Origin: Vulcanimicrobiota bacterium
GTDB lineage: Bacteria > Vulcanimicrobiota > Xenobia > Xenobiales > Xenobiaceae
DNA: 64,000 nucleotides
Assembly: GCA_944322965.1 (NCBI GenBank)
Contig: CALUQR010000004.1
Location: 62,001-126,000 of the forward strand
Direction: 5' to 3'
The first letter of the stretch is position 1, and every line of letters begins with the position of its first letter. Of the stretch, positions 16,948 through 25,228 are shown piece by piece. A model generated the notes under the pieces. That model did no database searches. It was given only the letters and a program-made list of their open reading frames with translations, and had not been told where the DNA came from. A program made the translations under genes and the position numbers.

Positions 16948-18669
16948 TTAGGCGCGTCCCTTCCCGGCCTGGACGATCTTGGCCCACGTATCTTTGAGGG
17001 TGACGACGCGGTTAAAGACTAAATGCTGGGCATCGGTATCGGGATCGGTATAGAAGTAACCGCTCCGTTCGAACTGGAACCAGCGCTGGGCGGGGGTCCC
17101 GGCCATACTCTTCTCTACTCGCGCCTCCTTTAAGATCTCTAAGGAGTTGGGGTTGAGCTCGTCGAGGAAGTTGACATCCTCGCGGGTAGCGGGATGATCG
17201 ACGGCAAAGAGGCGATCGTAGAGGCGCACTTCGCAGGGCAGGGAGTGGGTGGCGGAGACCCAGTGTAAGGTCCCTTTGATCTTGCGTCCGTCGGGAGCGT
17301 TGCCGCCCTTAGTCTCGGGATCGTAGGTACAGTGGACTTCGATAACTCGCCCCGTCTCATCTTTAACTACTGATTGGCACTTAATAATATAGGCCCGACG
17401 CAATCTCACTTCGCGGCCAGGGGCTAAGCGGAAGAACTTGGGCGGCGGATCCTCCATAAAGTCCTCTTGCTCAATATAGATCTCCCGGGTGAAGGGCAGG
17501 AGTCGGGAGCCCATCTTGGGCGGATCGTCGGGGAAGTAGGGGGCCTCGAACTCTTCGACTTGATCTTGGGGGTAGTTATCGATGACCACTTTAAGGGGCC
17601 TCAAGACGGCCATAACCCGGGGTACTTTGGGATTCAAGTCGTCGCGGACGGCCTGCTCGAAGAGGGAGTAACTGATCCAGTTCTCCGCTTTACTGATGCC
17701 GATGCGCTCGCAGAAGAGGCGAATCGATTCGGGGGTATAGCCCCGACGCCTCATTCCGGCTAAGGTGGGCATACGCGGATCGTCCCAACCATTGACGCGC
17801 CCCTCTTTGACTAATTGCAAGAGCTTGCGCTTACTGACGATGACCGACTCTAAGTTGAGGCGCGAGAATTCGATCTGACGAGGCCTACACTCTACGCCCA
17901 CCTCCTCTAAGACCCAGTCGTAGAGAGGTCGGTTATTCTCAAACTCTAAGGTACAGAGCGAGTGGGTGATCCCTTCAATGGAGTCAGAGAGGCAGTGGGT
18001 AAAATCGTACATGGGGTAGATACACCACTTATCACCCGTGTGGGGGTGCGTCTGGTGGCGGATGCGGTAGAGGGTGGGGTCGCGCATCACGATATTGGGG
18101 TGGGCCATGTCGATCTTGGCCCGTAAGACTTTAGCCCCGTCGGGGAATTCGCCCGCCCGCATACGGCGGAAGAGGTCTAAATTCTCCTCTATGGAGCGCT
18201 CGCGATAGGGGCTATTGACTCCGGGCTCGGTGAGGGTCCCGCGCCCTGCGCGGATCTCTTCGGGGGTCGAATCGTCGACGTAAGCTTTACCCTTTTGGAT
18301 GAGCCGCTCGGCGAACTCGTAGAGCTGGTCAAAGTAATCGGAGGCGCAGTAGACCTTCTCGCCCCAATCGAAGCCCAACCAGCGGACATCCTTCTTGATA
18401 GCTTCGATATATTCGGGTTCCTCTTTGCCGGGGTTAGTATCGTCCATGCGCAGGTGGCAAGTCCCGTGATAATCTTCCGCTAAGCCGAAATCTAAGCAGA
18501 TGGCCTTAGCATGGCCCACGTGCAAGTAACCATTAGGCTCGGGTGGGAAACGGGTGACGATCGTCTTATGTTTACCGCTCTGTAAATCTTCTTCGATGAT
18601 ATTGCGAATAAAGTTAGTGGCGTGCGGGGAGGTACTCTCCGCGGGGCTGGGATTAGTCTGACTACTCAT
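16948..18669 (-). CDS. glnS: Glutaminyl-tRNA synthetase
   Basis: 573 residues of class I GlnRS, which charges tRNA-Gln with glutamine. It carries the HIGH-type motif HVGHAKA within [16 protein letters not shown] (about 42-57) and a KMSKS-type VSKRKL near 270, then the C-terminal beta-barrel anticodon domains with [22 protein letters not shown]. The N-terminal [12 protein letters not shown] start is typical of bacterial GlnRS. Direct charging means the cell does not depend only on GatCAB for Gln-tRNA. ATG at 18669 with AAGGAAG upstream. Confidence 0.97.
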   Translation of the reverse strand: MSSQTNPSPAESTSPHATNFIRNIIEEDLQSGKHKTIVTRFPPEPNGYLHVGHAKAICLDFGLAEDYHGTCHLRMDDTNPGKEEPEYIEAIKKDVRWLGFDWGEKVYCASDYFDQLYEFAERLIQKGKAYVDDSTPEEIRAGRGTLTEPGVNSPYRERSIEENLDLFRRMRAGEFPDGAKVLRAKIDMAHPNIVMRDPTLYRIRHQTHPHTGDKWCIYPMYDFTHCLSDSIEGITHSLCTLEFENNRPLYDWVLEEVGVECRPRQIEFSRLNLESVIVSKRKLLQLVKEGRVNGWDDPRMPTLAGMRRRGYTPESIRLFCERIGISKAENWISYSLFEQAVRDDLNPKVPRVMAVLRPLKVVIDNYPQDQVEEFEAPYFPDDPPKMGSRLLPFTREIYIEQEDFMEDPPPKFFRLAPGREVRLRRAYIIKCQSVVKDETGRVIEVHCTYDPETKGGNAPDGRKIKGTLHWVSATHSLPCEVRLYDRLFAVDHPATREDVNFLDELNPNSLEILKEARVEKSMAGTPAQRWFQFERSGYFYTDPDTDAQHLVFNRVVTLKDTWAKIVQAGKGRA

Positions 18670-18969
18670 ATTTCTTCCTTCTATTGACGGATCTCAGAAA
18701 TCGCGCCTCCTAGAATTTGGACTAGTCGCCCTTGAGGGAGCTAGACCGCCTGGAGCCTTTAACAGAGCGAGCCCAGGCCCTGCCATAGCGAGCGCCAACT
18801 TAGTTTAGGAGTAGACGCCAACCCTATATTTGTCATACTAATATTTGGACAGTTAAATAAAAAAAGTCTAATATTGCAACTTTCATGAAATGTAATTGAC
18901 TTTAATTTTTAAGAAACTAGTGGTATACTGGAGCTCGCCAAGGAGTCCTCACTAAGGAGAGTAGAGTTT
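18670..18969. other. Divergent intergenic region between glnS and the zinc-ribbon genes
   Basis: 300 bp, markedly AT-rich from 18830 to 18925, unlike the surrounding genes. Two similar words, ACTAATATTTGG and TCTAATATTGCA, occur at about 18837 and 18870. It holds the promoter at 18924 and presumably that of glnS. No ORF or RNA gene was recognised. Confidence 0.5.
18921..18929 (+). promoter_or_regulatory. Extended -10 promoter for the zinc-ribbon genes
   Basis: TGG-TATACT: -10 hexamer at 18924-18929 with an upstream TG at 18921-18922. The -35 position 17 bp upstream reads TTTAAT (poor), so it would depend on the extended -10. It is 40 bp before the ATG at 18970. Confidence 0.5.
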
Positions 18970-19323
18970 ATGAGTCGCTACAAGGATATGACCACTTGTC
19001 CTATCTGTCAGGAGCGCGTTTCCAAAAATGCTCCCATCTGTCCCCACTGTGGCGAACCTAACCCTGGGGCGGCGGGTTTAAATGACTTCGCTCGCCGCCA
19101 AGCGGCTCGCGAGGAGGAGCAGGTCGCCCAACTGGAGGCTCTGGCGGCCAGTAAAGCCCAGGATTGCAAGTGCTACTATTGCCATAAGAGCATCGTCCCC
19201 GACTTTAAGGTCTGTCCCTACTGTGGCAACAAAGTAATTAAAGGGCCCAGCGATGTCGCCAACTGCTTAGGCGCCGGCTGCGTCATCGTTTTTCTCTTCT
19301 TCATTATCGGATCTTGCGCTTAA
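18970..19323 (+). CDS. Small double zinc-ribbon membrane protein
   Basis: 117 residues. Two zinc-ribbon modules: CPICQERVSKNAPICPHCG (about 10-28) and CYYCHKSIVPDFKVCPYCG (about 63-81). They are separated by a charged helix rich in Ala, Arg and Glu. The last 20 residues are hydrophobic (CVIVFLFFIIGSC), a probable membrane anchor. Double zinc ribbons of this kind are common in poorly characterised bacterial proteins and often mediate protein contacts. The next gene, 17 bp downstream, starts with a very similar ribbon, so the two are paralogous at least in part. ATG with AAGGAG about 12 bp upstream. Function unknown. Confidence 0.78.
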   Translation: MSRYKDMTTCPICQERVSKNAPICPHCGEPNPGAAGLNDFARRQAAREEEQVAQLEALAASKAQDCKCYYCHKSIVPDFKVCPYCGNKVIKGPSDVANCLGAGCVIVFLFFIIGSCA

Positions 19324-19340
19324 GGATAGGTTTATAAATT

Positions 19341-20750
19341 ATGGATCCTTCCCCTACTTCTACTCTCTTAACTTCCTGTCCAGTCTGTGGAGGCAAGGTC
19401 TCTCGCAACGCCAAGGCTTGTCCCCACTGTGGCGAACCTATGCGCCAAGCGGCTAGGGAAGTTCCCCATATCCCCTCTTCCACCCGCCCCAGGGCTGCGA
19501 CTTCGGGGAGCTCATCCATCTGGTCTAGCTACGCTAGCTCCTGGACCTGGAGCGATATTCCGCTTATCTTTAGCGGCGGCCAAAAGTCTAAGCGCTGTCC
19601 TCACTGCCATCAGGAGACGCAGGAGGTAGGTAACCTCTGCCCCCATTGCGGCCGCAGTTTCGAGTCGCCTAACTGCTGCTGTTCGGGCTGTCTCGTCTTC
19701 TTTTTATTCTTTGTAGCCCTCGTCATCCTCACTCCTAATAAGGAGCGGCTCGACTCTACTACTAGCGAGCCTAGCTCTACGAGCTCCGCCGTGACGCTAA
19801 CCCAAGAGGTAGAAGAAGAAGAAGAGCCGGACCAGCGCAGCCCGGAGGAGATAGCCTACGATCAGTTTTATCAGCACATCTATAGTCGCCAGCAGGCCTG
19901 CCAAAAGGAATTGTTGGAACTGGGCTTAGGAGTCACTGGAGCTACGGTTCTCGATGATCAGGCCTTGATCAGCGTTACTTGTACCCCTTACATGTTCAGC
20001 CGAGATTTCACCGACCCCCTGCAAGGGATCAGTTCCAACCAAGCGGAGCTTATAAGAGAACTCCATACCTCCAAGATCCTCTCGGAGTACAAGGATGTAG
20101 CGCGCTACTTTGTCTTCTATTACTCCTCACCCGCCATCGAAAATAATACCCCTCTTCTCTGGATAGGTTATAAGCGTGAGAATTTAAATAATTTCGTTTA
20201 CGCAAAACATGAGAAGCCCTATTATGCCCTCAAACTAGCCAGTCAGATCCGCTTTTTCGATAACTTGAGCCCCATCTCTATCCAATACCAGCAATACAAA
20301 TTGTTGCCAGATCACACCCCCCATGCCGACAGTTTAGCCGTGGTAGAGCGGATAGCTAACCAGACGCTTGAGGAGGGTTTGCGAGAACCTCAGCCCTGGT
20401 TGCGTCCTCAAGAAGAGCGCAATGTCAAGCTCTTGCGCGCTTATCTTAAAGAGATGTTATCCGATCGCCAGGTGACTCTCTTACTGACCGATACCCAAGC
20501 TTGCTGGCTCTATTCATGCGAGATCTACCTCACAGCCCCAATGCAAGATCAAAACGAAGCTCGCGGCCAAGCGGTCAAATTATTTACAAGGTTGAGGCGC
20601 TATCCCCCTAAAGTAGAGGGTAATGTCGATTATCATATAATCCTCACTAACCAGGCGGGGGTGGAGATGGGAACCGCGACCTACACCACCCTCTCAACCG
20701 ACCACTATGCCTTCAGCACAGGGGATACGACTAATTTCTATAATTTTTAG
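19341..20750 (+). CDS. Large zinc-ribbon membrane protein
   Basis: 469 residues. Two zinc ribbons: CPVCGGKVSRNAKACPHCGE (about 13-32, nearly the same as in the upstream gene) and CPHCHQETQEVGNLCPHCGR (about 86-105). A hydrophobic segment VFFLFFVALVIL (about 121-132), then an acidic EVEEEEEPDQ stretch, and a predicted extracytoplasmic region of about 300 residues with no recognised domain. That region contains two related blocks (YDQFYQHIYSRQQ... and VKLLRAYLKEMLSD...), possibly a duplicated fold. The topology suggests a cytosolic metal-binding head tied to an outer domain. Probably cotranscribed with the 18970 gene. Function unknown. Confidence 0.75.
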   Translation: MDPSPTSTLLTSCPVCGGKVSRNAKACPHCGEPMRQAAREVPHIPSSTRPRAATSGSSSIWSSYASSWTWSDIPLIFSGGQKSKRCPHCHQETQEVGNLCPHCGRSFESPNCCCSGCLVFFLFFVALVILTPNKERLDSTTSEPSSTSSAVTLTQEVEEEEEPDQRSPEEIAYDQFYQHIYSRQQACQKELLELGLGVTGATVLDDQALISVTCTPYMFSRDFTDPLQGISSNQAELIRELHTSKILSEYKDVARYFVFYYSSPAIENNTPLLWIGYKRENLNNFVYAKHEKPYYALKLASQIRFFDNLSPISIQYQQYKLLPDHTPHADSLAVVERIANQTLEEGLREPQPWLRPQEERNVKLLRAYLKEMLSDRQVTLLLTDTQACWLYSCEIYLTAPMQDQNEARGQAVKLFTRLRRYPPKVEGNVDYHIILTNQAGVEMGTATYTTLSTDHYAFSTGDTTNFYNF

Positions 20751-20803
20751 GTATTAACACCGGGGCCAGCGGCCTGGATCTGCCAAGAGAGGAAATTCTA
20801 GCG

Positions 20804-21172
20804 ATGAATATTTTACTCAATCTGATCTGGTTTATCTGTTGTGGCTTCTGGCAGGGGCTCTCCTGGGTAGTGATAGGGGCCCTTTGGTCTCTTAGCATTG
20901 TCGGCCTACCCGTAGGCTACCAGTGTTTTAAGCTGGCCCATCTCACCTTCTTCCCCTTCGGCAAGGAGGTAGTCTACCGCGAGGATTCTAGCCTCTCGAC
21001 GGTAGCTAACGTCTTATGGATCATCTTCGGCGGGCTGCCTATCGCCCTAGTAGCTATAACTAACGGCTTAGTAATGTGTTGCACCATCATCGGCATCCCC
21101 TTCGGCCTACAATCCTTCAAAATAGCCCGCCTCTCCCTCATGCCCTTCGGAGCCTCCATTCCGCATTGCTAG
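20804..21172 (+). CDS. yccF: YccF-like inner-membrane protein (DUF307)
   Basis: 122 residues with two copies of the YccF repeat: IVGLPVGYQCFKLAHLTFFPFG and IIGIPFGLQSFKIARLSLMPFG, each after a hydrophobic helix pair. YccF proteins are small inner-membrane proteins of unknown role. ATG at 20804, 53 bp after the previous gene. Oddity: the last codons (SIPHC, stop) lie inside a near-perfect inverted repeat at 21158-21203, so the C-terminus may have been shaped by insertion of repeat DNA. Confidence 0.85.
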   Translation: MNILLNLIWFICCGFWQGLSWVVIGALWSLSIVGLPVGYQCFKLAHLTFFPFGKEVVYREDSSLSTVANVLWIIFGGLPIALVAITNGLVMCCTIIGIPFGLQSFKIARLSLMPFGASIPHC

Positions 21173-21203
21173 CCGCCGGGACGGCGGCTAAGCAATGCGG
21201 AAT
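21158..21203. repeat. Stem-loop spanning the yccF stop codon
   Basis: ATTCCGCATTGCTAGCCGCC and GGCGGCTAAGCAATGCGGAAT pair over 20 bp with a single bulged base and a GGGAC loop. The yccF stop TAG (21170-21172) lies in the left arm. The outer ends merge into the AATTCGGAATT words of the interspersed repeat, so this is probably its outer boundary as well as a possible transcription end. Confidence 0.8.
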
Positions 21204-22083
21204 TCGTAATTCGGAATTCGGAATTAAATTTCTGCTTGCTAGTAGCTTAACAGATCAGGGAATAACTTGGCATATGAAAGAATCGTCGGCAGTTTCACTG
21301 CCTTTGTGGCGCTTTGGTGTTGCGCCCAGTTCTTAGTTTTTGTTCTGTTACTTGATGGAGGTCTTTAGGACGCTTGTCCAATTGGACCGCATCGCGCGCC
21401 GCGCTAAGTCTAATTCGGAATGCTTAATGCGTAATGCGGAATTAAGTTTCTGCTTGCTAGTGACTTAACAGATCAGGGAATAACTTGGCATATGAAAGAA
21501 TCGTCGGCAGTTTCACTGCCTTTTTGCGCTTTGGTTCTAGCATCCAAATCTTCATTTGTGTTCTATTGCCCGAATGAGGTCTTTAGGAAGTTTGTCCAAT
21601 TGAACCACACACCCGACGCCCGCACACCAAGACGATTTTCCCTCTAGCTAAGCTACCCCCGGAACCCGCCAGACATTCCCCCAATCGGTCTCGCCCTTAG
21701 GTCACCGCCGCAACCAAAGTTAGCGCCACGACCTCCCCTCCCGCCGCGTCCCCACAAATTCCGAATTACGCACTCCGAATTCCTAATTGCCGCCTCCAGG
21801 CGGCAACCCCTAATTCCGAATTGCTCCTTCCCCCAAGCCAAGCCACCCCCGGAACCTGCCAGACATTCTCCCAATCGGTCTCGCCCTGACCCCATCGCCG
21901 AAACAAAAGTTAGAACCACGACCTCCTCTCCCGCCGCGTCCCCACAAATTCCGAATTCCGCATTCCTAATTCCGAATTAAACTAAAATCGCCGCCGAAAC
22001 TTCCGTCCCGACGGCAACCTAATTCCTCACTAACCCAATTACGAATTCCGAATTCCGCATTGGCCTAGCGGCTAAGCCGCTGT
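21194..22083. repeat. Nested or tandem block of the composite interspersed repeat, copies B
   Basis: Non-coding 890 bp. Half L occurs twice (about 21228-21405 and 21446-21631), sharing long identical stretches such as CTTAACAGATCAGGGAATAA and GAATCGTCGGCAGTTTCACT. Half R occurs twice (about 21632-21756 and 21825-21946), sharing CCAATCGGTCTCGCCC and CCCGCCGCGTCCCCACAAAT. Units are bounded by AATTCGGAAT-type words in one orientation on the left (21194-21227, 21411-21445) and the inverse on the right (21756-21788, 21946-21980, 22036-22062). Small hairpins GCCGCC-TCCA-GGCGGC (21789-21804) and AGCGGC-TAA-GCCGCT (22068-22082) sit between or at the end of units. The order L-L-R-R suggests one element inserted into another. 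Confidence 0.72.
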
Positions 22084-22086
22084 GAC

Positions 22087-23166
22087 CTAAAGCCCTTGGG
22101 GAGTGAAGTTATTATCCTCATTGAGCTGGATGCGGCTCTCGGTGATGTCGCCGATATCGCCAAAGTGGAGGTCGGTCAGTTCTTCGACTTCACTCTGAGG
22201 CACCTGGTACATTTCGAAGCGGCCGGGCTCGAAGCCTTGGGACTGGATACCCAACTGGCCGTCGCCTTTGATAATATCCTCCTGGTCCAAGATGAAGGAA
22301 GCGCTCTTCAAGTCGCCATTATCGTCAGCCCAAACTACGGTCTTGAAGAAGGAGAGAGGGATCTGCTCCGGCTCTTGCATCTTACCGTTATTATCGAACC
22401 AAGGATCGTCTTCCCGGAAGATGGGCCCGGTGATGACGGTCATCTTCTGACCCTTGGAGGAACCCAGAACGTGGTCTTCCAGCTGTAACCACTCTTTCTG
22501 GTTTAAGCCGCCATGCTGCAGAGCGGCGTTGCAATAGCTGAAGGTGTCGCGACTAGCCAGCTCAGGGTTGTCGCCCCAGCAAGGATCTAAGCGGCGGACC
22601 ATGTGCCCCTTATCGATGTTATTGCCCTTATAAGCCTCGTTGCCCAGCTGGTGCTCGCGGGCGATACGGCCGTCGATACTCCAACCGCCGGAACGCTTCG
22701 GCTTGCTCAAGCTGGAGCCATCGATATTGCAGATAGCGTAGAAGCACTGGCGGCGATCCTTATTCATGACCACCGAATAGTTGGTATAAGTCAGCTCCGA
22801 CTCGTTGGGCTTGTCGGTGCGCATGGCTACCTGATCCTTCACGGAATCGCCCAAGGTAGGCAAGGGCAACTCTTTCCCTAAGAAGTTCTCATCGTAACCG
22901 TTGCGGTCGGGATACATGTTGACCGACTCCAACTCCACTTCGGAAGCGGCCATCATCTTGTTGGTCTGCTGCATCTCTTGGGCGCAGCTCTGGAAGAGCC
23001 GTCCGGCCTTAGCGAACTGCTGTTCCTGAACGAACCCTTGGCTCTCGCCCCGCTCGAAGACGTCTTTACTGCCAAGCGTAGAACCCTCGGGACGCTGTCC
23101 CTCGACGCCCTGTTGCATGGTGCAGACGGCCGGCGAGAAACTGCCGGAAATACTACCTAAACCCAT
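22087..23166 (-). CDS. NUC-family DNA/RNA non-specific endonuclease, paralogue 1
   Basis: About 359 residues. The C-terminal two thirds is a beta-beta-alpha-Me nuclease of the NucA/Serratia type. The catalytic DRGHM-type motif reads DKGHM at 185-189 (His188 as general base), followed by the metal-binding Asn region FSYCNAALQHGGLNQKEW (Asn213) and VITGPIF. The N-terminal 80 residues are Gln/Ser/Met-rich and look disordered. There is no Sec signal peptide, unlike most secreted NucA enzymes. The N-terminus MGLGSISGSFS aligns without gaps with three other proteins in the window. I chose ATG at 23166 over a TTG 9 bp upstream by homology with paralogue 2. Three genes separate it from the homologue at 28137. 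An effector or exported nuclease role is inference. Confidence 0.87.
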   Translation of the reverse strand: MGLGSISGSFSPAVCTMQQGVEGQRPEGSTLGSKDVFERGESQGFVQEQQFAKAGRLFQSCAQEMQQTNKMMAASEVELESVNMYPDRNGYDENFLGKELPLPTLGDSVKDQVAMRTDKPNESELTYTNYSVVMNKDRRQCFYAICNIDGSSLSKPKRSGGWSIDGRIAREHQLGNEAYKGNNIDKGHMVRRLDPCWGDNPELASRDTFSYCNAALQHGGLNQKEWLQLEDHVLGSSKGQKMTVITGPIFREDDPWFDNNGKMQEPEQIPLSFFKTVVWADDNGDLKSASFILDQEDIIKGDGQLGIQSQGFEPGRFEMYQVPQSEVEELTDLHFGDIGDITESRIQLNEDNNFTPQGL

Positions 23167-23347
23167 AACCACCAATACCTACTTTTTTCCCTGAGTATTT
23201 CCCCCTCGGTTCCTCTCCATCATACACAAATAAAAATTTTAATTGGGGAGATTTCTTGAATAAGTTGTTAATTCTAAGACATTTCTAAAGAAGATTAAGA
23301 CCGTGCAAAACGCCGAAATTTCGGTTTTTTAGTTGAATTTAATTTAA
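23167..23347 (-). other. AT-rich leader of nuclease 1
   Basis: Contains a palindrome CCGAAATTTCGG (minus strand) just after the HD gene, with a short T-run, which might weakly terminate that gene, and an extended -10-like TGTGTATGAT about 50 bp upstream of the nuclease start. No ORF seen. Confidence 0.35.
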
Positions 23348-24643
23348 TTAGAGCGCCAAATAGAGTTGTGAACTTTGCACCACGGGTAGATGATTCTCTA
23401 ATTGGAAATAGCGCTCGCAGACTTGGGAGATCTTTTTGAGACGCGAGAGGCGTTTGGGGGCCACTAAGACGTAAAAGCGCCACAAGTTGCGGTGCTTTTC
23501 GCGCAAGACTTCTACTTCAGGCAGTTTAAGGGAGGCCAGGCTGCGCGGCCCTTGGGGATCGATCTTAATGAGGACCTCCGCCTCTTTGAGCTGCATCTCG
23601 GCCGCGGGGCAGTAGATTATCAGTTCCCCCGGTTTAAAGTTGAGGAGCCCGCACAACTCCTCTTCGGCGGCCTGGCGGGAGGCGGAGGAGACGTGGTAGC
23701 GGGCTACCAGTTGGCGCTCCGCCAAAGATCCGATGCGCCTAGTGAGGACGTAAGCCCGCTTATAGATCTGGCGGGCAGCTAAGGCTTGGAGTAAGGAGCG
23801 GATGAGCGGATCCTCACCCCAGCGCAGATCGATTAGGGTCAAGAGCCGTTCGTCGCCTAAGGGGAGAATATCTTCTAATTTGAGTCCCAGCTCCAGGGCC
23901 CGCTCAATAATCTTAGAGATCATAGCCCCAGAAGCGCTCTTAGTGTGGTGGAAGAAGACCCGTTCGGTGAGGAAATAGCGCAAGCGCAAGAGATTAATAA
24001 CTTCAGAGACTAGATCTTCGCGGACGATCCCTTCCTTTTGGCACTCTAAATAGAGGTGGCCCTGGTGGAGGCGCAGACTGCGCAAGATACGGCGGTCGTA
24101 ATTTTGGGAGAGTCCGCAGAAGAAGGCGTCGCGGGCCAGATAATCGAGAAGATCGGCGCAAAAGACTCCGCTAATAAGTTCCGACTGCCAGGGCTGGGGG
24201 GCCTCGCCTTGGAGGATAGCCCACACTGAGGAAGCGATCCCCAGGCGCTGCAAATGGCGGGCCAGATCCCCCTTCCCGCCCAGGAAGTGGCGCAACCTCT
24301 CCGGACCGTCGTGACGTCCAAAGATGCGCCGCTCATCCTCTATAGTATGGCCGTAGGGTATATGGCCCACATCGTGGAGCAGGGCGGCCGCCCCCAGGGC
24401 TAGGAGCTCTTCCTCCCTAAGTCGCGCCCCGCCCTCCTCTAAGACGCGCCACAACTCATAAACTAGGTAGCAAGTCCCCAGGCTATGTTCAAAACGCGTA
24501 TGGACCGCCCCCGGATAGACTAAGGAGGCGGTCCCCAGCTGTTTGATCCCCCGCAGCCGCTGCATCTCTACCGTATCTAAGAGCTCTACTAGCTCGCGGG
24601 GCAAAAAGATGTCGCCGTGGACGGGGTCCCTAAAGACTTTCAA
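23348..24643 (-). CDS. HD-domain phosphohydrolase (dNTPase-like)
   Basis: 431 residues. It resembles HD hydrolases of the COG1078 / dGTPase-like group: start FRDPVHGDIFLP, then TRFEHSLGTCYL, the HD pair ALLHDVGHIPYGHT (about 93-106), and a downstream Asp in CADLLDYLARD. The set H...HD...D coordinates metal for nucleotide phosphate hydrolysis. The substrate is unknown; relatives include dNTP triphosphohydrolases and (p)ppGpp-binding proteins. The C-terminal 120 residues are less conserved. The start is TTG at 24643 with GAGG 7 bp upstream; it lies 18 bp after the 24662 gene, suggesting an operon. Confidence 0.85.
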   Translation of the reverse strand: MKVFRDPVHGDIFLPRELVELLDTVEMQRLRGIKQLGTASLVYPGAVHTRFEHSLGTCYLVYELWRVLEEGGARLREEELLALGAAALLHDVGHIPYGHTIEDERRIFGRHDGPERLRHFLGGKGDLARHLQRLGIASSVWAILQGEAPQPWQSELISGVFCADLLDYLARDAFFCGLSQNYDRRILRSLRLHQGHLYLECQKEGIVREDLVSEVINLLRLRYFLTERVFFHHTKSASGAMISKIIERALELGLKLEDILPLGDERLLTLIDLRWGEDPLIRSLLQALAARQIYKRAYVLTRRIGSLAERQLVARYHVSSASRQAAEEELCGLLNFKPGELIIYCPAAEMQLKEAEVLIKIDPQGPRSLASLKLPEVEVLREKHRNLWRFYVLVAPKRLSRLKKISQVCERYFQLENHLPVVQSSQLYLAL

Positions 24644-24661
24644 AAGTAGCCTCGAGCGCCT

Positions 24662-25141
24662 TTACTCGTCGCTGCCGTCGTCCTCTTCGCTGAGCTCTCC
24701 CGAATAGATAGAGACCTCCCGAATCATACAATCTAACTGGGCGGCGCTCACTTGGCTAGCGGGGCAGGCGGCTTGCAAGATGATATACTCCTTCCCCTCT
24801 TCGCCCTTACTGAGCATCAAGCGGCTATAGATGAGATTCTGATCGCAAAAACGCAAGAGAGCCAGGGGATCGATCTCCTCGTCCATCTCCCCCACTTCCG
24901 CTTCTACCACCACCGCTTCCGACTCGTGGTACATGGCGTCGTCAATATCTACCATAAAGACGTCGACCTCCGGCTGGTCGTCCTGGTAGACCCGAAACAG
25001 ATTCTCCTCGGGGATCCATTCCGCTTCCATATGCTCGTCGTGATACTTGGCGTAGACGATAACCTCGTCTAGCAAGTTATTGAGCATCGGGGGAATTTCT
25101 ACTACTTCTTCCTCGGGATTGAGGTTTTCGGGCTGAGCCAT
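24662..25141 (-). CDS. Acidic protein, YbjN / type III chaperone-like fold suspected
   Basis: 159 residues, strongly acidic (long Glu/Asp stretches at both ends). The pattern of a hydrophobic strand, EYIILQAACPASQVSAAQLDCMIREV, preceded by LLRFCDQNLIYSRLMLS resembles YbjN-type proteins, whose fold is like class I type III secretion chaperones. It is a weak likeness. ATG at 25141 with GGAG 8 bp upstream. It lies between DUF2339 and HD genes, inside the region flanked by the two nuclease genes. Alternatives: an acidic DNA-mimic or inhibitor of a neighbouring nuclease. Nothing in the sequence proves either. Confidence 0.6.
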   Translation of the reverse strand: MAQPENLNPEEEVVEIPPMLNNLLDEVIVYAKYHDEHMEAEWIPEENLFRVYQDDQPEVDVFMVDIDDAMYHESEAVVVEAEVGEMDEEIDPLALLRFCDQNLIYSRLMLSKGEEGKEYIILQAACPASQVSAAQLDCMIREVSIYSGELSEEDDGSDE

Positions 25142-25152
25142 GATCTACTCCT

Positions 25153-25214
25153 AAAAAAAGATGCGGGGCCACTTCTCTTAAGGAAGGGCTCTTCCTCTTC
25201 CCCTCAAGAGAGGC
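25153..25214 (-). terminator. Possible terminator after the DUF2339 gene
   Basis: On the minus strand GGCCTCTCTT and AAGAGAAGTGGCC can pair with a small bulge and a long loop, and a T7 run follows a few bases later. It lies between the DUF2339-like stop and the acidic protein start. Confidence 0.4.
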
Positions 25215-25228
25215 CACCCAGCCTCAAC

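Noticed and set aside
13989-22083. CRISPR array or integron attC sites in the repeat regions
   Set aside because: Repeats are long, irregular and nested, with no regular spacers. There is no cas or integrase gene.
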